A stretch of 38,219 bases of DNA. Source: Erysipelotrichales bacterium. Lineage in GTDB: Bacteria; Bacillota_I; Bacilli_A; Erysipelotrichales; Erysipelotrichaceae. The notes below the pieces were generated by a model, which saw nothing but the letters and a program-made list of their open reading frames with translations, had not been told where the DNA came from and ran no database searches. The stretch covers positions 1 through 38,219 of the forward strand of contig JAFXJJ010000015.1 of the NCBI GenBank assembly GCA_017532345.1. The letters are read 5' to 3'. Below, piece by piece: positions 25,634 through 32,430 of this stretch (position 1 is its first letter; each line of letters begins with the position of its first letter). Both the position numbers and the translations under genes were made by a program.

Positions 25634-26581
25634 ATGAGTTCCTTTTTAGGTTTAATGTTCTTATTCTTTGGTATTAGTTCTCTGTTAGAGGGAGGTAGCA
25701 TTGGTGGAACTTTAGTGTTATTTGGGATAGCATACGCCATTTTTAATAATGCCAAAAGAAAAGAATATAAAAAAGATAATTCTAAAGGTTTAAATATTAG
25801 TAAATCGAAGCTTACTAAGTTCAACAAAGCAATGCGTTCATACTTTGCAGAGCATGATGAGTTAAAGCTTAGTGATAATATTATTTTAAGAGCAAATAAT
25901 CTATCGAAGAATAGAAATGTTGAATTAGATGTATACTATGATAATGAGTATATTTGTCGTTTTTCAGAATTCTCAGAGTATTTCTCTGGAACACATGCTA
26001 AGATGATTGACCAGATTTTAGAAGAAACAACAGGTTATGCAGTAGGTAGTATTGTTGAACCTGAGGTTGAGAAGAAAGCTGTAGTTAAAGAACACGTCAA
26101 TGAAAAAAGCAGTAGTGAAGCAAAGGTAGATAAGAATAGTGCGGCATATTATATTAAAGTGATTGATGATTTAAATATTGATATTCGTAAAGAAGAAATT
26201 ACTAATGATTTATACCAAACAACAGCCATGCTGAAGCAAATTAGTATGATAGAAACTAAGTATCCTGAAAACAAGGAAAAGCTTGTGAAGTTATACCAAT
26301 ATTATCTACCAATCTTAGTTAATATCTTAAGCAGCTATGTTAAGTTAATTAGTAGTAATTCTAAGCATGAGGATATTGATAAGATTGAAACAAAGCTTCG
26401 TAAGACTATTATTCTTGTTAATGAAGCGTTGAAAACAATCACAATGCAACTATGTGAAGAAGATATTCTTGATTTAAATAGCGATATGAGTGTACTTGAA
26501 ACAATCTTACGTAAAGATGGATTAGTTAAAGATGGTACAATTTATGGAAATGAAAGTAGTGTGAGTTCAAATGGCAAATAG
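25634..26581 (+). CDS. XpaC-like membrane protein (halogenated-indolyl-phosphate hydrolysis family)
   Basis: This 315-residue protein has two hydrophobic segments near residues 3-19 and 24-38, a basic stretch, then a long soluble part. The C-terminal region (about 175-310) resembles the XpaC family: YYLPILVNILSSYVKL, a helical spacer, and ILDLNSDMSVLETILRKDGL. XpaC was named for hydrolysis of an indolyl phosphate, but its real role is unclear; it usually sits beside a TelA-type toxic-anion-resistance gene. No TelA gene is here; instead a second unknown gene overlaps it by 11 bases. A charged, low-complexity linker (about 150-170) divides the two parts. The start has GGGGAG seven bases upstream and an extended -10 promoter. 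Confidence 0.7.
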   Translation: MSSFLGLMFLFFGISSLLEGGSIGGTLVLFGIAYAIFNNAKRKEYKKDNSKGLNISKSKLTKFNKAMRSYFAEHDELKLSDNIILRANNLSKNRNVELDVYYDNEYICRFSEFSEYFSGTHAKMIDQILEETTGYAVGSIVEPEVEKKAVVKEHVNEKSSSEAKVDKNSAAYYIKVIDDLNIDIRKEEITNDLYQTTAMLKQISMIETKYPENKEKLVKLYQYYLPILVNILSSYVKLISSNSKHEDIDKIETKLRKTIILVNEALKTITMQLCEEDILDLNSDMSVLETILRKDGLVKDGTIYGNESSVSSNGK

Positions 26582-27122
26582 AAGAGAAAACTTAGATGAA
26601 TTCTTTGATAATTTATTTGCGCAATTAGATAATGATGATGATAATGTAGTAAATATTACTATTTCAGATTTTGGGAAAGTAATTAAGAATGAAGTAGATA
26701 ATTCTGCGAAAAGAAATGGTTATGATACACTTGAGGATATGATAGCTCATAAGGTGTCTGGCAGAACTTATGTACGTCCTGATGTAGGAGAAAAGAATAG
26801 AGTTGAACCAAACGGAACACGTTATTCGTACTTTGTAGACTTATTAGATAACGTTTCATATTCTCAAAGTTATCGAGGATACTATATGGAAGGTCATCGT
26901 AGAATGATTGATATGTTTAAAGAAAAGGCAAAGTTTTGCCAAGAGAATCTTTCGTTATTAGAAGATGATTTACGTAATGAGCGTCGCCGTTATTCTAACA
27001 GTAAGAAAGATGCATATGCGAAAGGATGCTTAGATGGAATTGAGTTTGTTGAGAAATCACTTAAAAAGTCTAAGCTTTATATGATGACAAGAATTAAAGA
27101 AGAACTTGCATATCAAAAATAG
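26571..27122 (+). CDS. Unknown protein, coupled to the XpaC-like gene
   Basis: I do not recognise this 183-residue, soluble, highly charged protein. The N-terminus is acidic (DNDDDNV near residue 20). The middle has a Tyr-rich patch (YSYFVDLLDNVSYSQSYRGYYMEGHRRM). The C-terminal 75 residues look helical and possibly coiled-coil, with many Lys and Glu. The start lies within the last 11 bases of the XpaC-like gene and lacks a clear ribosome site, so it is probably translated by coupling. A partner role for the XpaC-like membrane protein is suggested by this overlap only. The -35 box of the cysS promoter lies inside its 3' end. Confidence 0.7.
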   Translation: MANRRENLDEFFDNLFAQLDNDDDNVVNITISDFGKVIKNEVDNSAKRNGYDTLEDMIAHKVSGRTYVRPDVGEKNRVEPNGTRYSYFVDLLDNVSYSQSYRGYYMEGHRRMIDMFKEKAKFCQENLSLLEDDLRNERRRYSNSKKDAYAKGCLDGIEFVEKSLKKSKLYMMTRIKEELAYQK

Positions 27123-27134
27123 ATATGATATTCT
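27106..27134 (+). promoter_or_regulatory. cysS operon promoter
   Basis: TTGCAT (27106-27111, inside the upstream gene), 17-base spacer, TATTCT (27129-27134) preceded by TGA. The predicted start near 27141 matches the beginning of the T-box leader. Confidence 0.6.
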
Positions 27135-27140
27135 AAATTA

Positions 27141-27351
27141 GGTAAACCGATGAAAAGGAAAGAACTATTAGGGTAATTTAAGAGAGTCTTTGGCTGGTGG
27201 GAAAAGATATGATACTAATAGAGAATGCACCTTGGAGGGACTTATCGATATGTAGATAAGTACGGTAACAACGTTATAGTTAAGAGGAACCTTGTGTTCA
27301 AATGGAGTGGAACCACGTTTAATATACGTCTCTTGTTAGAGGCGTTTTTTT
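27141..27351 (+). promoter_or_regulatory. T-box riboswitch (tRNA-Cys responsive) upstream of cysS
   Basis: The leader senses uncharged tRNA and reads through a terminator when it binds. Visible parts are the stem I features (GATGAAAAGG near 27150, GAGAGTC, GGTGGGAAAAG) and a specifier segment GAATGCACCTTGGAG with TGC (Cys) at 27226-27228. The conserved T-box AATGGAGTGGAACCACG is at 27301-27317. The terminator pairs ACGTCTC (27326-27332) with GAGGCGT (27339-27345), followed by seven Ts. The specifier agrees with the downstream gene. Confidence 0.93.
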
Positions 27352-27366
27352 ATAGGAGGAAAGATT

Positions 27367-28701
27367 ATGTATTTATACAATTCACTTACAAATCAAAAAG
27401 AAGAAGTAAAACCAATTAAAGAGAATGAAATCAGTATGTATTTATGTGGTCCTACAGTGTATAACTATCCACATGTAGGAAATACACGTAATATGATCGT
27501 ATTTGATGTTCTTAGAAGATCATTGGAATTCCAAGGATACAATGTACGTCAAATGGTTAACTTCACTGATGTAGATGATAAGATTATTAACCGTGCAAAA
27601 GAAGAAGGTGTTAGTGAAAGTGAAGTTAGTGAAAAGTACATTAAAGCATATAATCAAATTCGTGCTAATTTAAATGTATTGATGCCTACTTATACACCAA
27701 GAGTTACTGAAACAATGGATGAAATCATTGACTTTATTGATCGTTTAGTAAAGGTTGGTTCAGCATATGAAGTAGATGGAGATGTTTACTTCGATGTTGA
27801 AAGTGATAAGCATTATGGTGAATTATCGAAGAATACCATCGAAGATTTAAAAGTTGGCGCAAGAGTAGATGAAAATGATAAGAAGAAATCACCACTAGAC
27901 TTTGCGTTATGGAAAAAGATGGAAGAAGGTTTACGTTGGGATTCTCCTTGGGGTGAAGGTAGACCTGGTTGGCATACAGAATGTGTAGTAATGATTAATA
28001 AACAATTTGATAATGGGCTAATCGATATTCATATGGGTGGTACAGATTTAAAATTCCCACATCATGAAAATGAAATTGCGCAATCACGTGCACTTAATGA
28101 CAACACAATCGCAAATTATTGGATTCATAATGCGATGCTTAATGTAAATGGTGCTAAGATGAGTAAATCATTAGCTAATGGATTATTAGCAAATGAAATG
28201 ATTGATATGCATGGTGGTAATGCTATCCGTTGGATGATGCTTAACACACATTATCGATTAGCACTTAACTTCTCTGATGAAGTATTAGATACAGCTAAGA
28301 AAGAATTAGAGAAGATAAAAATGCCTATTAAACAACTAGAAATTAAAGCACAATTAGCTAATGTTGATTATGTTGGTAAGTATGATGAAGTAGCTATGAA
28401 ACCATTCATTGATGCTTTAAATGATGATTTAAATATTTCTAATGCGATTACCGTAGTTTATGAAGTCGTTAAAGAATTAAACCAATTAATTCGTACAAGA
28501 GAAATTAACTTCGAACTTGCGAAAGACAAAGAAGCTACATTAGTTAAGATGTTAGAAATTTTAGGAATTTTCTTCCCTGAAATTAAATTAACTGAAGAAG
28601 ACAAAGAAACATTTAATAAATGGAATGCTGCTAAGGCAGAAAAGAACTTTGAAGAAGCAGATAAATATCGTGCTATTTTAGTTGAAAGAGGCTTAGCATA
28701 A
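27367..28701 (+). CDS. cysS: Cysteinyl-tRNA synthetase
   Basis: This charges tRNA-Cys using ATP. The class I HIGH-type motif is PHVGNTR at residues 35-41 and KMSKS is at 264-268. Zinc-site elements are Cys27 (LCGPTVYNYP), Cys206 (GWHTECVVM) and the FPHHENEIAQ segment. The 444 residues are slightly shorter than the usual 460-470, with the shortening in the C-terminal helical region. AGGAGG at 27355-27360 drives it right after the T-box terminator. In Bacillus cysS is followed by mrnC and rlmB; here a lipoprotein gene overlaps it by one base, and mrnC-rlmB lie about 7 kb downstream. Confidence 0.97.
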   Translation: MYLYNSLTNQKEEVKPIKENEISMYLCGPTVYNYPHVGNTRNMIVFDVLRRSLEFQGYNVRQMVNFTDVDDKIINRAKEEGVSESEVSEKYIKAYNQIRANLNVLMPTYTPRVTETMDEIIDFIDRLVKVGSAYEVDGDVYFDVESDKHYGELSKNTIEDLKVGARVDENDKKKSPLDFALWKKMEEGLRWDSPWGEGRPGWHTECVVMINKQFDNGLIDIHMGGTDLKFPHHENEIAQSRALNDNTIANYWIHNAMLNVNGAKMSKSLANGLLANEMIDMHGGNAIRWMMLNTHYRLALNFSDEVLDTAKKELEKIKMPIKQLEIKAQLANVDYVGKYDEVAMKPFIDALNDDLNISNAITVVYEVVKELNQLIRTREINFELAKDKEATLVKMLEILGIFFPEIKLTEEDKETFNKWNAAKAEKNFEEADKYRAILVERGLA

Positions 28702-29168
28702 TGCGTAAGATTTTAAAAGGTCTTTTAGTATTGTTAATGCTAAGTGGATGTGGAGAAGCGCCAAAAGAAGAGGTACAAGAAGATGTACCACCAATGATGG
28801 TTGTAAATCCAATTAAAACATATGATACACTTGAAGCTGTTAATAATGCTGTAGGAACAACTATAACTTTAAGTGATCAAATAGAAGTATTGCGATATAC
28901 AACAATTAACAATACCGTTGCACAAGTCGATTTTACTTATAGTGAATATGAAATGTGTTTACGTGCATCTTTTGAAACAGAAGGTGCAGAACTTGCCGGG
29001 ACTTACGGTGAGTGTCAAGAATCAACAATTGATGATTATATTATTTTGAAGTATGACTTTGGTGTTGTAGTAGTATATGACATTAATTCAGAGCACCGTA
29101 CATTTTTTATCAAGGCAACTATAGAAGATAATCAATTGAAAGAAATAATTAATGTAGTTTTAAATTAA
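28701..29168 (+). CDS. Small lipoprotein of unknown function
   Basis: This is a predicted lipid-anchored surface protein of 155 residues. The signal sequence MRKILKGLLVLLMLSGC has the lipobox LSGC with Cys17, followed by an acidic, proline-containing linker to about residue 35. The remaining 120 residues are mixed alpha/beta with DTLEAVNNAVGTTITL and alternating aromatic strands; two later cysteines lie in EMCLRA and GECQES. I do not recognise the family. It begins inside the cysS stop (TAATG), so it is translated with cysS and controlled by the Cys T-box. A strong terminator ends the unit. Confidence 0.8.
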   Translation: MRKILKGLLVLLMLSGCGEAPKEEVQEDVPPMMVVNPIKTYDTLEAVNNAVGTTITLSDQIEVLRYTTINNTVAQVDFTYSEYEMCLRASFETEGAELAGTYGECQESTIDDYIILKYDFGVVVVYDINSEHRTFFIKATIEDNQLKEIINVVLN

Positions 29169-29174
29169 GTAAGG

Positions 29175-29211
29175 CATCATAAATGCGTTTTGTCGTATTT
29201 ATGATGTTTTT
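29175..29211 (+). terminator. Terminator of the cysS-lipoprotein operon
   Basis: CATCATAAATGCG (29175-29187) pairs with CGTATTTATGATG (29194-29206), one G-T wobble, around TTTTGT, then TTTTT. Confidence 0.92.
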
Positions 29212-29212
29212 A

Positions 29213-29305
29213 TATACAAAAGAAAACACCGTAAGGGGAACGGTGTTTTCAAAGAGAGGACAACTTTCACAAGCCCTGAGTGCCATATTATACACTCATC
29301 TATTA
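29213..29305 (-). ncRNA. Candidate small RNA on the minus strand (unassigned)
   Basis: The gene-free gap 29169-29473 holds an 11-bp perfect hairpin (29222-29232 with 29240-29250). It has a T-tail only on the minus strand (TTTTGTATA), as an intrinsic terminator would. Upstream on that strand lie a GGGC...GTCC stem, a GAGTG/CACTC stem (29278-29282 with 29293-29297) and a TATAAT box (29312-29317). An RNA of about 90 bases could start near 29305. No open frame fits it. The -35 is poor, so the promoter is the weak point. I cannot place it in a known RNA family. Confidence 0.3.
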
Positions 29306-29389
29306 GGTTTCATTATACAAGATTTCTTGTACACTATTATTCTACAGAAAAATATACAATAAATTGTTGGTGTAATGTGTGAATTTATG

Positions 29390-29398
29390 TGATATTAT
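29390..29398 (+). promoter_or_regulatory. Candidate extended -10 promoter of the exporter operon
   Basis: TGA followed by TATTAT (29393-29398), with GTGTAA at the -35 distance. It would give a leader of about 70 bases before the GTG start at 29474. Confidence 0.4.
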
Positions 29399-29473
29399 AT
29401 AAGATAGAGATGAATAAATTATAAGTATTATGTTGATGTATAAAATAATTAATTTATTAAAGGTGGGGGCATT

Positions 29474-30232
29474 GTGGATAAATTATTAAGGGTAGCTACC
29501 AAAGCTGGGCAAGTTATATTAATGTGTGGGGCTGAAACTTACCGAGTAGAAGAAACCATCGTGAAAATATGTCAAGCATATCATGTGGAGGAGGCAAATG
29601 CTTTTGTACTTCCAACAGGTGTGTTCGTTACTGTTGTACATGAAGGGAAAACACATTCACTTAATGTACGTATTAATAAGAGAAGTACAAATCTTAACAT
29701 GATAGACGCAGTAAATAAGTTGGCTAGAAGTATACAAAATGATCCTATTTCTTTAGAAGAATTAGATAGAAAATTAGATGAAATAATAAAGGCACCTAAG
29801 TATCCATGGTATATTGTAGATTTATTTGCTGGGATAGGAACATTTGGTTTCGCATTCTTTTTTGGTGGTGATTTTAAGGATGCATTATGTTCATTTGTGA
29901 CAGGCTGTTTAGTGAAAGTTATAGTAGATTATTTAGAGAGTTTTGATGTATCTTCATTCATTTATAATGGTGTTGGTGGCTTTTTCATTACATTGATGGC
30001 GTATTTAAGCTGTCAGTTTTCATTAGGGACATCAGCTGATACAATTATTATCGCAACCATCATGTTATTAGTTCCTGGAGTCTGCATAACTAATGCCGTG
30101 CGAGATTCTTTAGCGGGGGACTTAGTGTCTGGAATAGCTCGAGCAGTTGAAGCAATATTAATCGCAACTTCAATAGCATTAGGGGCTGGGGTGGCTGTTA
30201 GTGTGATTCGTCTGCTAGGAGGTGTGATGTAA
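29474..30232 (+). CDS. ThrE-type threonine/serine exporter, N-terminal half (YjjP-like)
   Basis: This is one half of a split amino-acid exporter of the ThrE family in the inner membrane. The cytoplasmic N-terminal domain (1-110) carries the family string LMCGAETYRVEETI and ANAFVLPTGVFVTV. About five membrane helices follow from residue 115 (GIGTFGFAFFFGG onward), including LVPGVCITNAVRD. The start is GTG at 29474 behind AGGTGGGGG. The second half is the next gene, overlapping by one base. The substrate is predicted from family knowledge only; some relatives are uncharacterised. Confidence 0.9.
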   Translation: MDKLLRVATKAGQVILMCGAETYRVEETIVKICQAYHVEEANAFVLPTGVFVTVVHEGKTHSLNVRINKRSTNLNMIDAVNKLARSIQNDPISLEELDRKLDEIIKAPKYPWYIVDLFAGIGTFGFAFFFGGDFKDALCSFVTGCLVKVIVDYLESFDVSSFIYNGVGGFFITLMAYLSCQFSLGTSADTIIIATIMLLVPGVCITNAVRDSLAGDLVSGIARAVEAILIATSIALGAGVAVSVIRLLGGVM

Positions 30233-30678
30233 TGATTAAATTAGCAATTGCATCTTTTCTTGCAACATTAGGATTTGCTATTATGTTTAATATTCGTGGT
30301 GAAAAGGTCTTTTATGCTTCGTTATGTGGAAGTGTCGGAGCTATTGTATATCATTTAACTCTAAATGTTTGGCATTATAATTTATTCTTGACAATGCTTT
30401 ACACATCTATGGCAATGTCTTTGTATTCAGAAATAATGGCTCGAAAGTTAAAAGCACCAGTAACCTTGTTTTTGATATGTGGTCTAATATGTTTCGTTCC
30501 AGGAGGAACTATGTATTATACTATGATGGAAATTCTAAACAACAATACTGCAGGTGCAACAGCATTGTTTATGCAAGTTATGTCTTCCTCTGGAGCACTT
30601 GCTATAGGAATTGTTGTGGTATCAACTGTTGTGAAACTATATTATCGAATTAAACGATTAGGAGGAGTAAAGAAATGA
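30232..30678 (+). CDS. ThrE-type threonine/serine exporter, C-terminal half (YjjB-like)
   Basis: This is the second, all-membrane half of the split ThrE exporter, with 148 residues and about five helices. Characteristic strings are FAIMFNIRGEKVFYAS near residue 15 and the family motif CFVPGGTMYYTMME near residue 85. It starts inside the stop of the first half (TAATG) and ends by overlapping the next gene by four bases (ATGA). The two halves are expected to act together in the membrane, as for YjjP and YjjB. Confidence 0.9.
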   Translation: MIKLAIASFLATLGFAIMFNIRGEKVFYASLCGSVGAIVYHLTLNVWHYNLFLTMLYTSMAMSLYSEIMARKLKAPVTLFLICGLICFVPGGTMYYTMMEILNNNTAGATALFMQVMSSSGALAIGIVVVSTVVKLYYRIKRLGGVKK

Positions 30679-31301
30679 TTAAAGTTGAAAGAATATCTGT
30701 AATGAATTTAGAAAACGCTATTCGTGGAGCGCGTAATCCATTAAATAGTTGGAATCGTGCAGATAGTTATATTGATGAAGAAGGAAACTGCGTATTAGGT
30801 CCAAATGATTTAGACCTTGCGAAACGTTTATGTAATGCAGGTAGTGATCATCGTAAATTTGTTCGTCAAATTTTTGTAAGCATGGATATTACTGCTCCTT
30901 TATATTGGTGGAAAGAATTTGATACTTATAAAGTAGGAACAGTTGCTAATTCATGTAGTACTATGCATAAAATTCACTCTAAAGAATTTACATTAGATGA
31001 TTTCAGCGTAGATCATATGAATGAGGAAAGCTTAGAAGCGTTTAAAACATTCGTATCATTTATCGAATCACAACGTATTAAATATTTAGAAAACAAGGAT
31101 AAAGAATATTGGTATTCAATGATTCAATTATTACCATCTTCTTACAATCAAATGCGTACGGTTACTTTAAACTATGAAACATTGCGGAATATCTATAATG
31201 CACGTAAAGCACATAAGTTAGAAGAATGGCATACATATTGTGATATGATTGCTTCATTACCATATGCCAAGGAGTTAATTATTGGTGAAGAAAATAATTA
31301 A
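30675..31301 (+). CDS. Conserved unknown protein with a ThyX-like segment
   Basis: This is a 208-residue soluble protein. The segment SDHRKFVRQIFVSMDITAPL followed by YWWKEFDTYKVGTVANSCSTMHK has the layout of the core of FAD-dependent thymidylate synthase ThyX (strand of the type 'I.AP.F..RQ..RHR..S.NE.S'), which suggests a distant relation. The classical RHR-x7-S signature is absent: aligned positions read EFDTYKVGT-ANSCS. Catalysis of dTMP synthesis is therefore not supported. The gene overlaps the exporter half by four bases and the next gene by 20, so it belongs to one operon. Fold assignment is by eye and uncertain. Confidence 0.7.
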   Translation: MIKVERISVMNLENAIRGARNPLNSWNRADSYIDEEGNCVLGPNDLDLAKRLCNAGSDHRKFVRQIFVSMDITAPLYWWKEFDTYKVGTVANSCSTMHKIHSKEFTLDDFSVDHMNEESLEAFKTFVSFIESQRIKYLENKDKEYWYSMIQLLPSSYNQMRTVTLNYETLRNIYNARKAHKLEEWHTYCDMIASLPYAKELIIGEENN

Positions 31302-31965
31302 GAGATTTTTGCTCTTAAGTTTAATGATACTATGTGGTATTGGATTATATTATGCCAATTACTTTAATCTTATACCTAAAAAATCATATGTAGATGCGGA
31401 TTTTGATGTTACATTTACGCCTAGCACTGTGAATTATGATAATGATATTCATGATGACTATATGGATATCATGTTAGGGGCTAGAAAGGATGCTGAAAAT
31501 CATCCTAAATATGATGGAAGCTATGTAGCTGGTGGATATCCCAATGATGATGTTGGTGTGTGTACAGATGTTGTATGGCGTGCCTTTAAGGAGGCTGGCT
31601 ATAATCTAAAGGAAATGGTAGATGCTGATATTCAAAGAAATAGAGAAAACTATAATATAGATATTGTAGACTCTAATATTGATTTCCGTAGGGTGCCTAA
31701 TTTAATTGCATATTTTGAAACGCATGCAGTTAAGCTGACTAATGATCCATACGCTTTAGATGAATGGCAGGCAGGAGATATTGTATTCTTTCATGATCAT
31801 GTGGCAGTCGTATCAGATAAGCGAAATCGCAAAGGGATATCCTATATTATTCACAATAGTGGACAGCCGATCCGTGAAGAAGATGCACTACTGCACTATG
31901 AAGTGCTAGGTCATTATCGGTTTGACGCATCTAAGATTAATAGTGATTTATTAATACCATGGTAA
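31282..31965 (+). CDS. DUF1287-type extracytoplasmic protein
   Basis: This 227-residue protein has an N-terminal membrane helix (about 8-28) and an outside domain of the DUF1287/YijF type, distantly related to NlpC/P60 peptidases. Conserved elements are ARKDAENHPKYDGSYVAGGYP, DVGVCTDVVWRAFKEAGY with a candidate catalytic Cys, PNLIAYFETH, and AGDIVFFHDHVAVVSD with a His, then IHNSG. The start is TTG at 31282 (or GTG at 31285) behind AAGGAG, inside the end of the preceding gene. It closes the exporter operon. An amidase or peptidase role in the wall is possible but not established for the family. Confidence 0.85.
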   Translation: MVKKIIKRFLLLSLMILCGIGLYYANYFNLIPKKSYVDADFDVTFTPSTVNYDNDIHDDYMDIMLGARKDAENHPKYDGSYVAGGYPNDDVGVCTDVVWRAFKEAGYNLKEMVDADIQRNRENYNIDIVDSNIDFRRVPNLIAYFETHAVKLTNDPYALDEWQAGDIVFFHDHVAVVSDKRNRKGISYIIHNSGQPIREEDALLHYEVLGHYRFDASKINSDLLIPW

Positions 31966-31999
31966 TATTATTTCCCAGGAAATATTAAATAAATAAAAG

Positions 32000-32041
32000 A
32001 AAGCTATGTTTGAAATGTAAGAGTTTCAACATAGCTTTTTA
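32000..32041. terminator. Bidirectional terminator after the exporter operon
   Basis: AAAGCTATGTT (32000-32010) pairs with AACATAGCTTT (32028-32038), with inner TGAAA/TTTCA pairing. T-rich tails lie on both strands, so it also serves the convergent small gene at 32050. Confidence 0.85.
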
Positions 32042-32049
32042 ATTACTTA

Positions 32050-32229
32050 TTAAAAGAATATAAATAATAAAATTAAGATAACTATAATAGTAATAAAGAT
32101 TGTAAAGTGTTTACGTTCCTTTTTACTTGATGTATTAGTCGTATCAAGTTGAGTAGGAGTGTTATGAATACGACTATATGCATTTGATTGTAATTCGGTT
32201 ACTATACTTTTGTTTTTTGAATCGCTCAT
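32050..32229 (-). CDS. 59-residue tail-anchored small membrane protein
   Basis: This short gene has ATG at 32227-32229 and stop at 32050-32052. The start has AAGGGAG eight bases upstream. The first 40 residues are polar (MSDSKNKSIVTELQSNAY, then a Thr-rich stretch and KKERKH). The last 18 (about 41-59) are almost purely hydrophobic (FTIFITIIVILILLFIFF), a tail anchor. I do not recognise it. It follows a second small protein of the same plan after 15 bases, and both follow the flavoprotein gene, so all three are probably one transcript. Confidence 0.72.
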   Translation of the reverse strand: MSDSKNKSIVTELQSNAYSRIHNTPTQLDTTNTSSKKERKHFTIFITIIVILILLFIFF

Positions 32230-32244
32230 AGTTATTTCTCCCTT

Positions 32245-32430
32245 TTATAATAAAATGTAAAGTGATAAGAATAATACAATCGCAACTGCAATGATTGTAA
32301 GCTTTTTACGAACATCATTGATTTCTTTTTGACTGATTGAATCATTAACATCATTCTTTATAGATTCGACTCTTGCATTCATGCGACTCGCTTCTTGATT
32401 TAAGCTCTGTATTTTACAATTTGGATTCAT
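32245..32430 (-). CDS. 61-residue tail-anchored small membrane protein
   Basis: This has a polar N-terminal part with helical heptad character (LNQEASRMNARVESIKNDVN), a basic patch NDVRKK, and a C-terminal hydrophobic segment (about 44-61, TIIAVAIVLFLSLYILL). It starts in a TAATG overlap with the flavoprotein stop, behind AAGGAG. The layout equals that of the next small gene (polar head, basic patch, terminal helix), but the sequences are not clearly similar. The family is unknown; a coiled-coil membrane partner is a reasonable guess. Confidence 0.75.
   Translation of the reverse strand: MNPNCKIQSLNQEASRMNARVESIKNDVNDSISQKEINDVRKKLTIIAVAIVLFLSLYILL

Noticed and set aside
25408..25827. Minus-strand open frame of 139 codons over the glgA end and the XpaC-like start
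   Set aside because: It crosses the glgA terminator and the palindrome/promoter region, and its codons mirror the two genuine plus-strand genes.
27225..27419. Plus-strand open frame of 64 codons in the cysS leader
   Set aside because: It covers the T-box specifier, antiterminator and terminator; the structure-forming RNA explains the sequence.
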